Shown here piece by piece: positions 26,601-34,088 of a stretch of DNA of 64,000 bases. The stretch's first letter is position 1; each line of letters opens with the position of its first letter. The notes under the pieces are model-generated. The model was not told the DNA's origin, did not search any database, and saw nothing but the letters and a program-made list of their open reading frames with translations. The position numbers and the translations under genes are program-made. This DNA comes from Hyphomonadaceae bacterium UBA5336 (lineage in GTDB: Bacteria; Pseudomonadota; Alphaproteobacteria; Caulobacterales; Hyphomonadaceae), in NCBI GenBank assembly GCA_002408125.1, contig DHQO01000032.1:52155-116154 (forward strand), in the 5' to 3' direction.

Positions 26601-27116
26601 GAAGGCGTGGATGCCCTCAATGCCGAAGGCCGCGACCGCCTGCTGGAAGCCTTCGAGACGGTCAACGAGCATTTCAAGGCGCTGTTCACCGCGCTGTTCC
26701 GCGGCGGGCAGGCCGAGCTGCGCCTGGTGGATGCAGACGATCCGCTGGCCTCGGGCCTGGAAATCATGGCCCAGCCGCCGGGCAAGCGCCTCGGCACGCT
26801 GAACCTGATGTCCGGCGGCGAGCAGGCGCTGACGGCCGCCGCGCTGATCTTCGCGGTGTTCCTGTCGCGCCCCGCGCCGATCTGCGTACTCGACGAGGTC
26901 GACGCCCCGCTCGACGACGCGAACGTGGACCGCTTCTGCCGCATGCTGGACGAAATGCGCCAGCGCACCGATACGCGCTTCATCATCATCACCCACAATC
27001 CCGTCACCATGTCGCGCATGGACCGCCTGTTCGGCGTGACAATGCGCGAAAAAGGCGTATCCAAGCTGGTGAGTGTGGATCTGGGGACTGCCGAAGAACT
27101 CGTTGCGGCAGAATAG
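23655..27116 (+). CDS. smc: Chromosome segregation protein SMC
   Basis: Condensin ATPase of 1153 aa that organises and segregates the nucleoid with ScpA/ScpB. Walker A GPNGCGKSNLLEALRWVMG (residues ~32-50) is in the N-terminal head. It is followed by ~450 residues of Ala/Glu/Arg coiled coil, a shortened hinge (about 495-620, QEGPSAPPVIEAIRTQDGYETAVAAALG), the return coil, and a C-terminal head with signature LMSGGEQALTAAALIFA and Walker B PICVLDEVDAPLDDANVDRF. ATG 23655 (MHITKLSIAGFKSF) is the family start. Six nt separate its stop from atpI. Confidence 0.97.
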   Translation: MHITKLSIAGFKSFVDPQDLLVEPGLTGIVGPNGCGKSNLLEALRWVMGASSARAMRGGEMDDLIFSGADGRPARETAEVSLVLDNADRRAPAEFNDSDVLEVLRKLKRGAGSTYKLNGRTVRGKDIQLLFADASTGANSPSLVRQGQISELIASKPQNRRRILEEAAGIAGLNTRRHEAELKLRAAETNLERLTEVSAEVERQLESLRRQARKARKYKALSEEIQALEALATHLKWEAAQTGLNDAQAALETAKSEVERLTREAALAETRRLEAGEGIGALREAEAMAGAKLGQARIALARMEAEHKSAAEAKARLEGEARRLIEDMEREQASISEAEAALETTRDELNALPVLDEAQNDEKEAAARDAVEAARQRLRQAEAEADQVQAELSEARARVHAARSALQTARTRVDGLSAQVRKLEAEKSGLPDRAALQARVAAAEAEVERAELALADAERTQDGAEQALSEAREAEAVAEPARADADQAVRTLEAEISGLQRLLRRQEGPSAPPVIEAIRTQDGYETAVAAALGDDLQAPTDRQAALYWAGANVSGPALPAGAQPLSNFVEAPGQLAARLSQCGVVSVSDGERLAANLAPGQRLVSTEGHLWRWDGFTRTPRAPVSAAERLAQQARLEAAQAELPPLKDTLARADAQRGTLREDRQAAEAAFAEARKGVGPAARTLETARRSLAEARQALERASVRHDSLEEALGRARSELSLAEEALRAADPSEGDGDFSALEARLATLRDTVRSAREAETEARGRLTDLTRNREQAEKRRAGLERDLETWAKRKQSGEQRLAALVTRRREAADAASQMKVDPEAMAAELATLSSQVESFEASRKSAADRLAERETALREAETALRTAEGSAAKARETLAGAKVKLENAELRLEDLVEQARETFQRQPSGLLILAKAGLDEDEVAELDQREAETRAMLARRDRDSLGGVNMEAEAEAEQLAERMGSQETEKADLTGAIAKLREGVDALNAEGRDRLLEAFETVNEHFKALFTALFRGGQAELRLVDADDPLASGLEIMAQPPGKRLGTLNLMSGGEQALTAAALIFAVFLSRPAPICVLDEVDAPLDDANVDRFCRMLDEMRQRTDTRFIIITHNPVTMSRMDRLFGVTMREKGVSKLVSVDLGTAEELVAAE

Positions 27117-27122
27117 CGCGCC

Positions 27123-27452
27123 ATGAATGAGAGCGACGACCTGCGCGAACGCATCGAAGCGGCGCGAAATGCCGGCAAGCCGAAGCAGAACCCCAGGGAT
27201 CTGAACAGCAATGCCGGTGGGGCTGCGGCCGCGCTCGGCCATGCTGCCGCCATGGTGGTGGCTGTGGCAATTGGCGCGTTTATCGGTGTGGCCATTGACA
27301 AATCACTGGGCACTGGGCCATGGGCGCTGCTGATCTTCCTGGTGTTCGGCATGGCGGCCGGATTCCTCAATATCATTCGCGCCGCCAATCAGATGGCCGA
27401 GCGCGCTCAACGGGACCAAGCGGCGCGTGATGCGCCGGAAGAAGGCGAGTAA
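27123..27452 (+). CDS. atpI: ATP synthase protein I
   Basis: A 109-aa small membrane protein with two hydrophobic helices (ALGHAAAMVVAVAIGAFIGVAI; WALLIFLVFGMAAGFLNIIRAA) and charged ends, the AtpI/AtpQ layout. It assists assembly of the c-ring and may take part in Mg2+ supply. First gene of the Fo operon, 6 nt after smc and 9 nt before atpB, so transcription probably runs through from smc. Confidence 0.88.
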   Translation: MNESDDLRERIEAARNAGKPKQNPRDLNSNAGGAAAALGHAAAMVVAVAIGAFIGVAIDKSLGTGPWALLIFLVFGMAAGFLNIIRAANQMAERAQRDQAARDAPEEGE

Positions 27453-27461
27453 GAGACACAG

Positions 27462-28220
27462 ATGGCTGACGGCGCGATTGATCCGATCCACCAGTTCGAA
27501 GTGACGACCTACCAGACGCTCAGCCTGGGCAGCTGGGACATCTCCTTCACCAATGCCGCGGCCTATCTGCTGCTGGCCTCGGGCCTGGTGATCGCCTTCT
27601 TCTTTCTGGCCTCGCGCAGCGCCGCGATGGTGCCGGGCCGGCTGCAGTCCCTCGGCGAGATGAGCTATGAGTTCATCGCCAACATGATCCGCTCCACGGC
27701 GGGCGAGGACGGGCTGAAATATTTCCCCTTCGTGTTCACGCTGTTCTTCTTCATCCTGGCGGCGAACCTGATCGGCATGTTCCCCTATGCCTTCACCACC
27801 ACCAGCCACATCATCGTCACCGGTGTACTGGCGATGACCGTGTTCACGCTGGTCACGCTGATCGGCATCATCAAGAACGGCTTTGGCTGGCTGAAACTGT
27901 TCGCGCCGTCAGGCATTCCGTGGCCGATCTACATCCTCTTGGTGCCGATCGAGATCATTTCCTATTTCGCCCGCCCGCTGACGCTGGCCTTCCGGCTGTT
28001 CGCCAACATGCTGGCCGGTCACATCATGCTCAAGCTGATCGTCAGCTTCTCGGCCGTGATGGCTGCAGCTGGCGGCCTTGGCTGGATCGGCACGGGCGCC
28101 ACGGTGATCATGGCTGTCGCCATCACCGCGCTGGAATTCCTGGTGGCCTTCCTGCAGGCCTATGTGTTCGCCATTCTTACCTGCGTCTATCTCTCCGACG
28201 CGCTGCACCCCGGTCACTAA
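27462..28220 (+). CDS. atpB: ATP synthase Fo subunit a
   Basis: A 252-aa integral membrane subunit providing the proton half-channels. The essential arginine is in RPLTLAFRLFANMLAGH (R178), and the preceding helices (FIANMIRSTAG, FTLFFFILAANLIGMFPY) match the family. It partners the c-ring encoded two positions downstream. Confidence 0.96.
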   Translation: MADGAIDPIHQFEVTTYQTLSLGSWDISFTNAAAYLLLASGLVIAFFFLASRSAAMVPGRLQSLGEMSYEFIANMIRSTAGEDGLKYFPFVFTLFFFILAANLIGMFPYAFTTTSHIIVTGVLAMTVFTLVTLIGIIKNGFGWLKLFAPSGIPWPIYILLVPIEIISYFARPLTLAFRLFANMLAGHIMLKLIVSFSAVMAAAGGLGWIGTGATVIMAVAITALEFLVAFLQAYVFAILTCVYLSDALHPGH

Positions 28221-28228
28221 AGAGATCC

Positions 28229-28274
28229 GGGTCAAGGCCCTGCGTCGATATTGTTCCAAAGGCGCTCTTGACCC
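28229..28274 (+). promoter_or_regulatory. Intercistronic hairpin between atpB and atpE
   Basis: Perfect 8-bp arms GGGTCAAG and CTTGACCC, extendable by GCC/GGC, enclose a ~30-nt loop in the 120-nt atpB-atpE gap. No T-run follows, so it is more likely an mRNA processing or stability element than a terminator. Subunit c is needed in about tenfold excess over a. Confidence 0.45.
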
Positions 28275-28340
28275 GTACACCCGAACGCGCTTTTCCCCGC
28301 GCAAACAGTTTTGAAACTTCCCAAACAGGAGATCAGGTCC

Positions 28341-28577
28341 ATGGAAGGCAATATCGCAGACGGCATGAAGTATCTCGGCGCCGGCCTTGCAACCATCGGT
28401 GCCATCGGCGGCGCCATCGGTGTGGGCAACATTTTCGGCAGCTTCCTCGACGGCGCCCTGCGCAACCCGTCGGCCGCCCCGGCCCAGACCGGCAACCTCT
28501 TCGTGGGCGCCGCCCTCGCCGAGGCCCTCGGCCTGTTCTCGATCGTGCTGGGCTTCGTGATCCTGTTCGCGGCCTAA
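28341..28577 (+). CDS. atpE: ATP synthase Fo subunit c
   Basis: A 78-aa proteolipid hairpin: helix 1 with the GAIGGAIGVGN glycine motif, polar loop RNPSA, and helix 2 with the proton-carrying Glu61 in GAALAEALGLFS. The start is ATG 28341, preceded by AGGAGA; ten upstream in-frame codons are not needed. Short and strongly conserved. Confidence 0.97.
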   Translation: MEGNIADGMKYLGAGLATIGAIGGAIGVGNIFGSFLDGALRNPSAAPAQTGNLFVGAALAEALGLFSIVLGFVILFAA

Positions 28578-28661
28578 GGCTGTCGACCAGACCGCACCAA
28601 TGGCCAGGGCGGCGCGTCTGCCCTGGCATGAAGACTAGCCGACCACGCCGGATCGCTTGAG

Positions 28662-29213
28662 ATGTACCTGCTCGCTTTTGCTGCTGAAACCGCTGGCCAC
28701 GCCGATGGCGACCATGCCGAGGAATCGGTGTTCCCGCCGTTCAACCCGGAATACTGGGAAAGCCAGGTCTTCTGGCTGGTGGTCAGCTTTGCCGTGCTCT
28801 ACATGGTGCTCTCGCGGCTGATCCTGCCGCGCTTTGCCAACACCATCGAGCGCCGCGGCACACGTATCGCGGCCGATCTGGACGAAGCGGCCCGGCTGAA
28901 CGACGAGGCCACCGAGGCCCAGCAGGCGCTGGAACTCTCCATGGCCAAGGCCCGTGCCGAAGCGCGCGAGACCGCCGCCCAGGCCCAGGCCACCGCCCAG
29001 GCCCAGATGAGCGCCAAGACCGCCGAGGCTGATGCCGAGATCGAGACCAAGCTGAGCGAGGCCGAGACGACCATTTCGGCCATGCGCGCCAGCGCGATGG
29101 AAAAAGTCGAGGACATCGCCACCGAGGCCGCCGAAGCCATGGCCAGGCGCCTTGGCGCGTCCGTCACTGCCAGCGATGCCCAGAAGGCCGTGAAAGCGGC
29201 CCTGGCAAACTAG
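28662..29213 (+). CDS. atpG: ATP synthase Fo subunit b'
   Basis: A 183-aa peripheral-stalk subunit. One TM helix (QVFWLVVSFAVLYMVLSRLILPRF, residues ~32-55) is followed by a long Ala/Glu coiled coil ending in ASVTASDAQKAVKAALAN. Photosynthetic-type b' duplicates are usual in Alphaproteobacteria, where b' precedes b. It lies 84 nt after atpE and 16 nt before atpF. The symbol atpG for b' is used in some annotations (atpX in others). Confidence 0.92.
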   Translation: MYLLAFAAETAGHADGDHAEESVFPPFNPEYWESQVFWLVVSFAVLYMVLSRLILPRFANTIERRGTRIAADLDEAARLNDEATEAQQALELSMAKARAEARETAAQAQATAQAQMSAKTAEADAEIETKLSEAETTISAMRASAMEKVEDIATEAAEAMARRLGASVTASDAQKAVKAALAN

Positions 29214-29229
29214 AGGAGCTTAGACAGCC

Positions 29230-29781
29230 ATGATCCGCGTTCTGGCCCTCTCGCTGACAACCGCCGCACTCGCCGCGCCCATGGCCCATGCCGCAACCGA
29301 CGGCCCCTGGTGGACAGACCCGGTCAAGGGGCTGGCGCTGCTCTCGCTGATCATCTTCTTCGCCATTGTCTGGCGCGCGGGTGCCTTCAAGACCATTTTC
29401 GGCGCACTCGACCAGCGCGGCTCGGAGATCGAGGCGCGCATCGAGGAAGCCAAGACGCTGCGCGACCAGGCCAAGAAGGTGCTGGCCGATGCCGAGCGCC
29501 AGCAGAAACGCGCCGCCGAGGAAGCCCAGAAGATCGTCGCCCAGGCCCAGGTCGACGCCGAAACCATGCTGGCCCAGGCCGAGAAGGACCTCGAAGAGCG
29601 CATCACCCGCCGCAAGGCCCAGGCCGATGCCCGCATCTCCCGCGCCGAGGCTGAAGCCGTCGACGAGGTGCGTTCGGCCGCCGTGGACGCGGCCACCCGC
29701 GCCGTGCGCGACATGCTTGCGGGCAGCAAGACCGACAGCTTCGAGACGGCGGCTGCCGAGATCGAGAAAGCGCTGGGTTAG
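29230..29781 (+). CDS. atpF: ATP synthase Fo subunit b
   Basis: A 183-aa second stalk subunit: hydrophobic N-terminus that resembles a cleavable signal (MIRVLALSLTTAALAAPMAHA), a TM helix (GLALLSLIIFFAIVW), then a charged helical stalk (AKTLRDQAKKVLADAERQQK). It pairs with b' to hold F1. Last gene of the Fo operon; a REPIN-like palindromic element begins 24 nt after its stop and may serve as terminator. Confidence 0.93.
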   Translation: MIRVLALSLTTAALAAPMAHAATDGPWWTDPVKGLALLSLIIFFAIVWRAGAFKTIFGALDQRGSEIEARIEEAKTLRDQAKKVLADAERQQKRAAEEAQKIVAQAQVDAETMLAQAEKDLEERITRRKAQADARISRAEAEAVDEVRSAAVDAATRAVRDMLAGSKTDSFETAAAEIEKALG

Positions 29782-29805
29782 CGTTTCAGTTTCAAGTCCG
29801 TGGCT

Positions 29806-29901
29806 CGATTCACCGCGGCTTGACCGCGGTGCCCATCTCGTGACGTGTGTTCCTGACCACATTTTCCGTGATGGACCCCGTGATCAAGTCACGGGGACTC
29901 G
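29806..29901. repeat. REPIN-like palindromic element, intergenic copy (96 bp)
   Basis: Two inverted ~29-bp arms, 29806-29834 and 29873-29901, each itself a small hairpin (CCGCGG-CTTGA-CCGCGG in the left arm; a more diverged GTGA-CTTGA-TCAC core in the right). Both outer ends carry a GANTC site (GATTC left, GAGTC right, the latter read outward-in). The same arm sequence recurs at 63341-63369 and 63468-63496, so this is an interspersed family. It sits between atpF and a leftward gene, where it could end transcription from both sides. Confidence 0.7.
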
Positions 29902-29953
29902 CCGGGAGTGGGCTGATCTTGACCAAACGGGTCGCCCAGCCAGAGAGTACGGT

Positions 29954-30310
29954 TTACTTTGCCTTGTGGTCGTGCTTGTCGCGGCCGAAGACCAGCTTCA
30001 TCAGCCAGTTCGGCGCGAAGCGCTCAATGGTGGGATGGCGCGCGAGCACGCCCTCCATCCAGTTCCGGCCCCAGACCGAATTGCGGCCCAGCAGGACAAC
30101 GCCGAGGATCACCACAGTAAGGCCGATCGGCACACCGGGGATGGGCGTCAGGAAGGCCAGAGGCACGCCGAGAACGATCAGAACAAGCCCGAGAATCGCC
30201 AGAAACTGGCGCAGCAATGTGCGCATGGTCTGGCCCATCGCAGCGATGGGCTGGCCAAACTGAGACGGCGAAGGGCGTTCGCCAAAAGGTTCGTTGCTGT
30301 CAGGCATCAT
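29954..30310 (-). CDS. Small two-helix membrane protein of unknown function
   Basis: A 118-aa protein. Residues ~33-80 contain two hydrophobic stretches (LLRQFLAILGLVLIVLGVPLAFL and GVPIGLTVVILGVVLL) joined by a TPIPGVP turn, resembling the PGPGW-type putative transmembrane family. A basic C-terminus follows (WMEGVLARHPTIERFAPNWLMKLVFGRDKHDHK). The start is uncertain between the adjacent ATGs at 30310 and 30307; the frame is open to 30430. No enzymatic motif. It is convergent with the atp operon. Confidence 0.65.
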   Translation of the reverse strand: MMPDSNEPFGERPSPSQFGQPIAAMGQTMRTLLRQFLAILGLVLIVLGVPLAFLTPIPGVPIGLTVVILGVVLLGRNSVWGRNWMEGVLARHPTIERFAPNWLMKLVFGRDKHDHKAK

Positions 30311-30462
30311 TGATATATGGCTACTCAACTCGGCAGGGCCAGTCACGACTGCGGAAACTGTCAGCGCCTTCTGGCAAGAATAGGGCCTGGAGGCTAATTT
30401 TTCGTGCAGACTGTGGCCCCGCAATGACACCGGGCTGGCAAATCTTTTGTGGAGTACCAGAC

Positions 30463-31671
30463 ATGAAGCTGCAATCGGTCCAGATGCTCCGGGGGATCGC
30501 CGCGCTGCTGGTACTTTTCTACCATATCGTCTCGATTGAGAATCTGGCTTTGACAGAGAATCCCACCAGCGCGGACATCGAGCCGCTGATGGCCGGGATC
30601 TGGATGAACGGGTATGCCGGCGTCGACCTGTTCTTCGTGATCTCCGGTTTCATCATGGTCTATGTCACCAGCGCCGGGCGCGGGGCGGGGGCCAGCATTG
30701 CCGAGTTCCTGTTTGCCCGGATCACGCGGATCTATCCCGTATGGTGGCTGTTTGCCGCAATCATGGCGGGCTATTATTTCGTCACCCTGGGTGGGCCGAC
30801 CCGGTTCTATTCGGAAGAAAACACACAGATTGTCTCCAATAGCTGGCACCTGGCGGCCTCCTTCTTCCTGTTGCCACAGCCGACCCATCCCGTGCTCGGT
30901 GTGGGCTGGACGCTGGTGCATGAGATGCAATTCTACATCGTCTTTGCCGTACTCCTCCTCCTGCCCCGACGCTGGCTGGCGCTCGGCCTCCTTGTCTGGG
31001 GCGGCGCAGTGATCGCCGGCGCGCTCACCGGCCAAACGGCCGTCCTGGCAGGAACGATGAGCGAGCTCTTCTTCTCCCCGCTCTCGCTGGAGTTCATCAT
31101 GGGCGCCTTTGCCGGCCTGGCGGTGTCAAACCGCCTGTCGCCGGGCATGGTGCCCTGGCTGGCACTTGCGCTCGGTCTTGTCGCCTTCATTGCCGGCCTG
31201 GCGCTGCAGCCTGCCCCGACCGAGTTCACCCTGATCTGGGGACGCGTGCTCGTCTACGGGCCGCCCTGCGCATTGATGATCTATGGTGTGGCGGCGCTGG
31301 AAGCACGCGGAGATTTCGCCACGCCGCGCGTTCTGGCCGCCGTCGGCGACTGGTCCTACGCGCTCTATCTCAGCCACTTCCTGACGATTGGCGCGGTCCG
31401 CCGCCTTTTTCCCGTGGTGGGCAACCATCTGGAAGCCTGGGGCCTGCCCTCGCAGCTGGCAGACCTTCTGCGCCCGGGCTCGGCAGGCATCTGGGACAAT
31501 ATCCTGCTCAACATTGCCTGCGTGTTCGCCGCGATCCTGGTATCCTGGCTCACCTACCGCCTGTTCGAGCGGCCGCTGATCGGCTTTTTCAATGGCTGGC
31601 GGCGGCGCCTGTTCCGCAGCAATGAAGACCGGTTCCGCCCGGCCCCGGTCTATGCCACCGCCGCGCCGTAA
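30463..31671 (+). CDS. Acyltransferase family 3 (OafA/YrhL-like) membrane protein
   Basis: A 402-aa polytopic O-acyltransferase. The N-terminal MLRGIAALLVLFYHI contains the conserved Arg and catalytic His of the family. GYAGVDLFFVISGFIMVYV follows, then FARITRIYPVWWL, GVGWTLVHEMQFYIVF and a late WSYALYLSHF. About ten TM helices. It likely acetylates or acylates a surface polysaccharide. Start ATG 30463 is behind GGAG. It ends 3 nt from the convergent gcvPB stop. Confidence 0.93.
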   Translation: MKLQSVQMLRGIAALLVLFYHIVSIENLALTENPTSADIEPLMAGIWMNGYAGVDLFFVISGFIMVYVTSAGRGAGASIAEFLFARITRIYPVWWLFAAIMAGYYFVTLGGPTRFYSEENTQIVSNSWHLAASFFLLPQPTHPVLGVGWTLVHEMQFYIVFAVLLLLPRRWLALGLLVWGGAVIAGALTGQTAVLAGTMSELFFSPLSLEFIMGAFAGLAVSNRLSPGMVPWLALALGLVAFIAGLALQPAPTEFTLIWGRVLVYGPPCALMIYGVAALEARGDFATPRVLAAVGDWSYALYLSHFLTIGAVRRLFPVVGNHLEAWGLPSQLADLLRPGSAGIWDNILLNIACVFAAILVSWLTYRLFERPLIGFFNGWRRRLFRSNEDRFRPAPVYATAAP

Positions 31672-31674
31672 GCC

Positions 31675-33249
31675 CTATTCTGCCGCCATGGCGGGCTCGG
31701 GCGCAGTCCATTTCAGCACTGGCTTGCGGGCCGCGCGGGTCTCGTCCAGCCGGCGCATCGGCGCAAGATAGGGCGCGCCTTTCAGCACTTCGTCACCTGC
31801 CGCAGCGCGTTTGGCGATCGCCTCCAGCGCGTCGCAGAACCGGTCCAGTTCGGCACGGCTCTCGGTCTCTGTTGGCTCGATCAGCATGGCGCCATGCACC
31901 ACCAGCGGGAAGTACATGGTCATCGGGTGATAGCCCTCATCGATGAGCGCCTTGGCGATGTCGATGGTCTCGACGCCGGTCTCGTCCAGGAACGCGTCGG
32001 AGAACAGCGCCTCATGCATGCAATAGCCGTCAAAGGCCGGGCTCATCACAGATTTCAGCCGCGCCTGGATATAGTTGGCGTTCAGCACCGCATCCTCGGC
32101 GACCTGTTTCAGGCCATCGGCGCCATGGCTCAGCATATAGGTCAGCGCGCGCACGAACATGCCCATCTGGCCATGGAAGGCCACCATGCGGCCCATGGTC
32201 TGCTCGGCCGCGCGCCGGTCTTCCTCAATGAGCTGGTAGACCCCGTCCTCGTCGCACACCACGAAAGGCACCGGCGCATAGGGCGCCAGCGCTTCGGAAA
32301 GCACGGTCGGCCCGGAGCCCGGTCCGCCGCCGCCATGGGGCGTGGAGAAGGTCTTGTGCAGGTTGATATGCATCGCATCGACGCCAAGGTCGCCCGGCCG
32401 CACGCGCCCGACAATGGCGTTGAAGTTCGCCCCGTCGCAGTAGAAATACCCACCGGCCTCATGGATGAGATCGGCAATCTCGCGGATGTCGCGCTCGAAC
32501 AGGCCGCAGGTGTTCGGGTTGGTCAGCATGATGCCGGCCACGTCATCGGTGACGGCGAGCTTTTCGCGCAGGCTTTCCATGTTCACCCGGCCATCGGGGC
32601 CGGCCTTGATCTCGTCGACGACAAAGCCGCATTGGGCCGCCGTCGCCGGATTGGTGCCATGGGCCGAGGCCGGCACCAGCACGCGGGTGCGCCGGGAAAG
32701 CTCGCCGCGCATCTCCAGCGCCTTGCGGATCGCCAGCATGCCGCAGAGCTCGCCATGGGCGCCGGCCTTCGGGCTCATCGCGACGGCGGGCATGCCGGTG
32801 AGGGTCTTCAGCCAGGAAGCCAGCTCGTCGATCAGCTCCAGCGCGCCCTGCACGGTGGCCTGGGGTTGCATCGGGTGGATGTCGGCAAAGCCGGCGAGGC
32901 GCGCGATCTTCTCGTTGAGCCGCGGATTGTGCTTCATTGTGCAGCTGCCGAGCGGGAAGAGGCCGAGATCAATGGCGTAGTTCTTCTGGGAAAGGCGCAC
33001 ATAGTGGCGCATGGCCTCAGGCTCTGAGAGGCCCGGCAGGCCGACCTTCTGCTTGCGGCCGAGCCCGCCGAGACGGTGGCCCGTGCCTTTCGGTTCCGGC
33101 AGGTCGACGCCGGTGGCGTTCCAGCGCTCGGTCTCAAAGATCAGCGGCTCGGCCTGTAACAGGCCTTTCGAGCCGGAAACGGTCTGAGGGATGTCCGGCC
33201 CGTCAATATGGGCCGGGGATGTGGGGCGTCCCTGGGTGTTCATGGTCAT
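31675..33249 (-). CDS. gcvPB: Glycine dehydrogenase (P protein) subunit 2
   Basis: C-terminal half of the split PLP-dependent glycine decarboxylase, 524 aa. The PLP lysine is in MHINLHKTFSTPHGGGGPGSGP; other signatures are DLGLFPLGSCTMKHNPRLNE, SAHGTNPATAAQCGF and GVRPGDLG-type loops. It forms the P-protein with GcvPA and passes the aminomethyl group to GcvH. The ATG at 33249 overlaps the stop of the upstream hydrolase gene (ATGA). The 12 codons upstream in the frame are not needed. Confidence 0.96.
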   Translation of the reverse strand: MTMNTQGRPTSPAHIDGPDIPQTVSGSKGLLQAEPLIFETERWNATGVDLPEPKGTGHRLGGLGRKQKVGLPGLSEPEAMRHYVRLSQKNYAIDLGLFPLGSCTMKHNPRLNEKIARLAGFADIHPMQPQATVQGALELIDELASWLKTLTGMPAVAMSPKAGAHGELCGMLAIRKALEMRGELSRRTRVLVPASAHGTNPATAAQCGFVVDEIKAGPDGRVNMESLREKLAVTDDVAGIMLTNPNTCGLFERDIREIADLIHEAGGYFYCDGANFNAIVGRVRPGDLGVDAMHINLHKTFSTPHGGGGPGSGPTVLSEALAPYAPVPFVVCDEDGVYQLIEEDRRAAEQTMGRMVAFHGQMGMFVRALTYMLSHGADGLKQVAEDAVLNANYIQARLKSVMSPAFDGYCMHEALFSDAFLDETGVETIDIAKALIDEGYHPMTMYFPLVVHGAMLIEPTETESRAELDRFCDALEAIAKRAAAGDEVLKGAPYLAPMRRLDETRAARKPVLKWTAPEPAMAAE

Positions 33250-34088
33250 GGCGTGGATACCTCGTCTGACGGGGCAAAGGAGCAATCGGGATAGATGGCG
33301 GAAAGGAACGGCCAGACGGCTTCCTCATAAAGGCCGTCGCGGACCAGCGTGGCGTGCTCGCTGCCTTCGAAGACGATGCGGGTGACACCTTCGGGGGCGA
33401 GCGCGGCGAGATCGGCGGAATCCCCGACCGGGATCACGCTGTCGGCAGAGCCGTGGGCGATCAGGATCGATGCGGTGACATCGCCGATATAGCGGTCGGA
33501 ACGGAACCCGTTGCGGAAGCCGAGCCCGACCGGGAAGATCGGTGCCTTCCTCTGGGCAATGCGCAGGATGGAATAGTACGGCGCCTCCAGCACCAGCGCG
33601 CCGACCGGGTTTTCAGCCGCGACCTTCGTGGCCGGCCCGGTACCGAGCGAGAAGCCATGCACAACAATATTGTCCGGCGCGAGGCCAGACGCGATCAGCG
33701 TGTCATAGGCAGCCTGGGCGTCGGTGTAGAGGCCATCCTGCGACGGCGTACCCGTCGAGCCGGCATAGCCGCGCCAGGAGAGGGCCAGCATCCCGACACC
33801 GGCCTCGCGCAGGCGCTCATAACGCCACGGGTCGCGTTCGAGATGCCCGCCATTGCCATGGAAGAAGAGCATGGTCGGGCAGCCCGGAGCGGCGTCCAGG
33901 GTCCAGGCCAGCAGGGTCTCCCCGTCTGGCGTCTCGATGTGGAGTTCCCCATAGGGCGAGCCCTCGGGCAAGGCCGCGAGCGTCGGGTCGGGGAAATAGA
34001 TGAACCGCTCCTGGAAGCTGCACGCAGCCACCTCGATCAGGACATAGAGCCCGACCAGAACCAGAAGCACCCAGCGCAGGATACGCAC
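33246..34088 (-). CDS. Membrane-anchored alpha/beta hydrolase inside the gcv operon
   Basis: A 280-aa BEM46/DUF-type serine hydrolase with an N-terminal membrane anchor (ILRWVLLVLVGLYVLIEVAAC). LFFHGNGGHLERD is the oxyanion-hole motif, HGFSLGTGPA the nucleophile elbow (GFSLG), and SILIAHGSADSVIPV and EGSEHATL place the acid and catalytic His. It is encoded with no gap between gcvPA (stop at 34089) and gcvPB (ATGA overlap), so it is tightly coupled to the glycine cleavage genes. A role in glycine metabolism is not known; it may be a passenger. The last residues (DEVSTP) run into the gcvPB start. Confidence 0.85.
   Translation of the reverse strand: MRILRWVLLVLVGLYVLIEVAACSFQERFIYFPDPTLAALPEGSPYGELHIETPDGETLLAWTLDAAPGCPTMLFFHGNGGHLERDPWRYERLREAGVGMLALSWRGYAGSTGTPSQDGLYTDAQAAYDTLIASGLAPDNIVVHGFSLGTGPATKVAAENPVGALVLEAPYYSILRIAQRKAPIFPVGLGFRNGFRSDRYIGDVTASILIAHGSADSVIPVGDSADLAALAPEGVTRIVFEGSEHATLVRDGLYEEAVWPFLSAIYPDCSFAPSDEVSTP

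Noticed and set aside
28578..28661. Terminator after atpE
   Set aside because: The 84-nt gap to atpB' has no convincing stem with T-run; the operon reads on.
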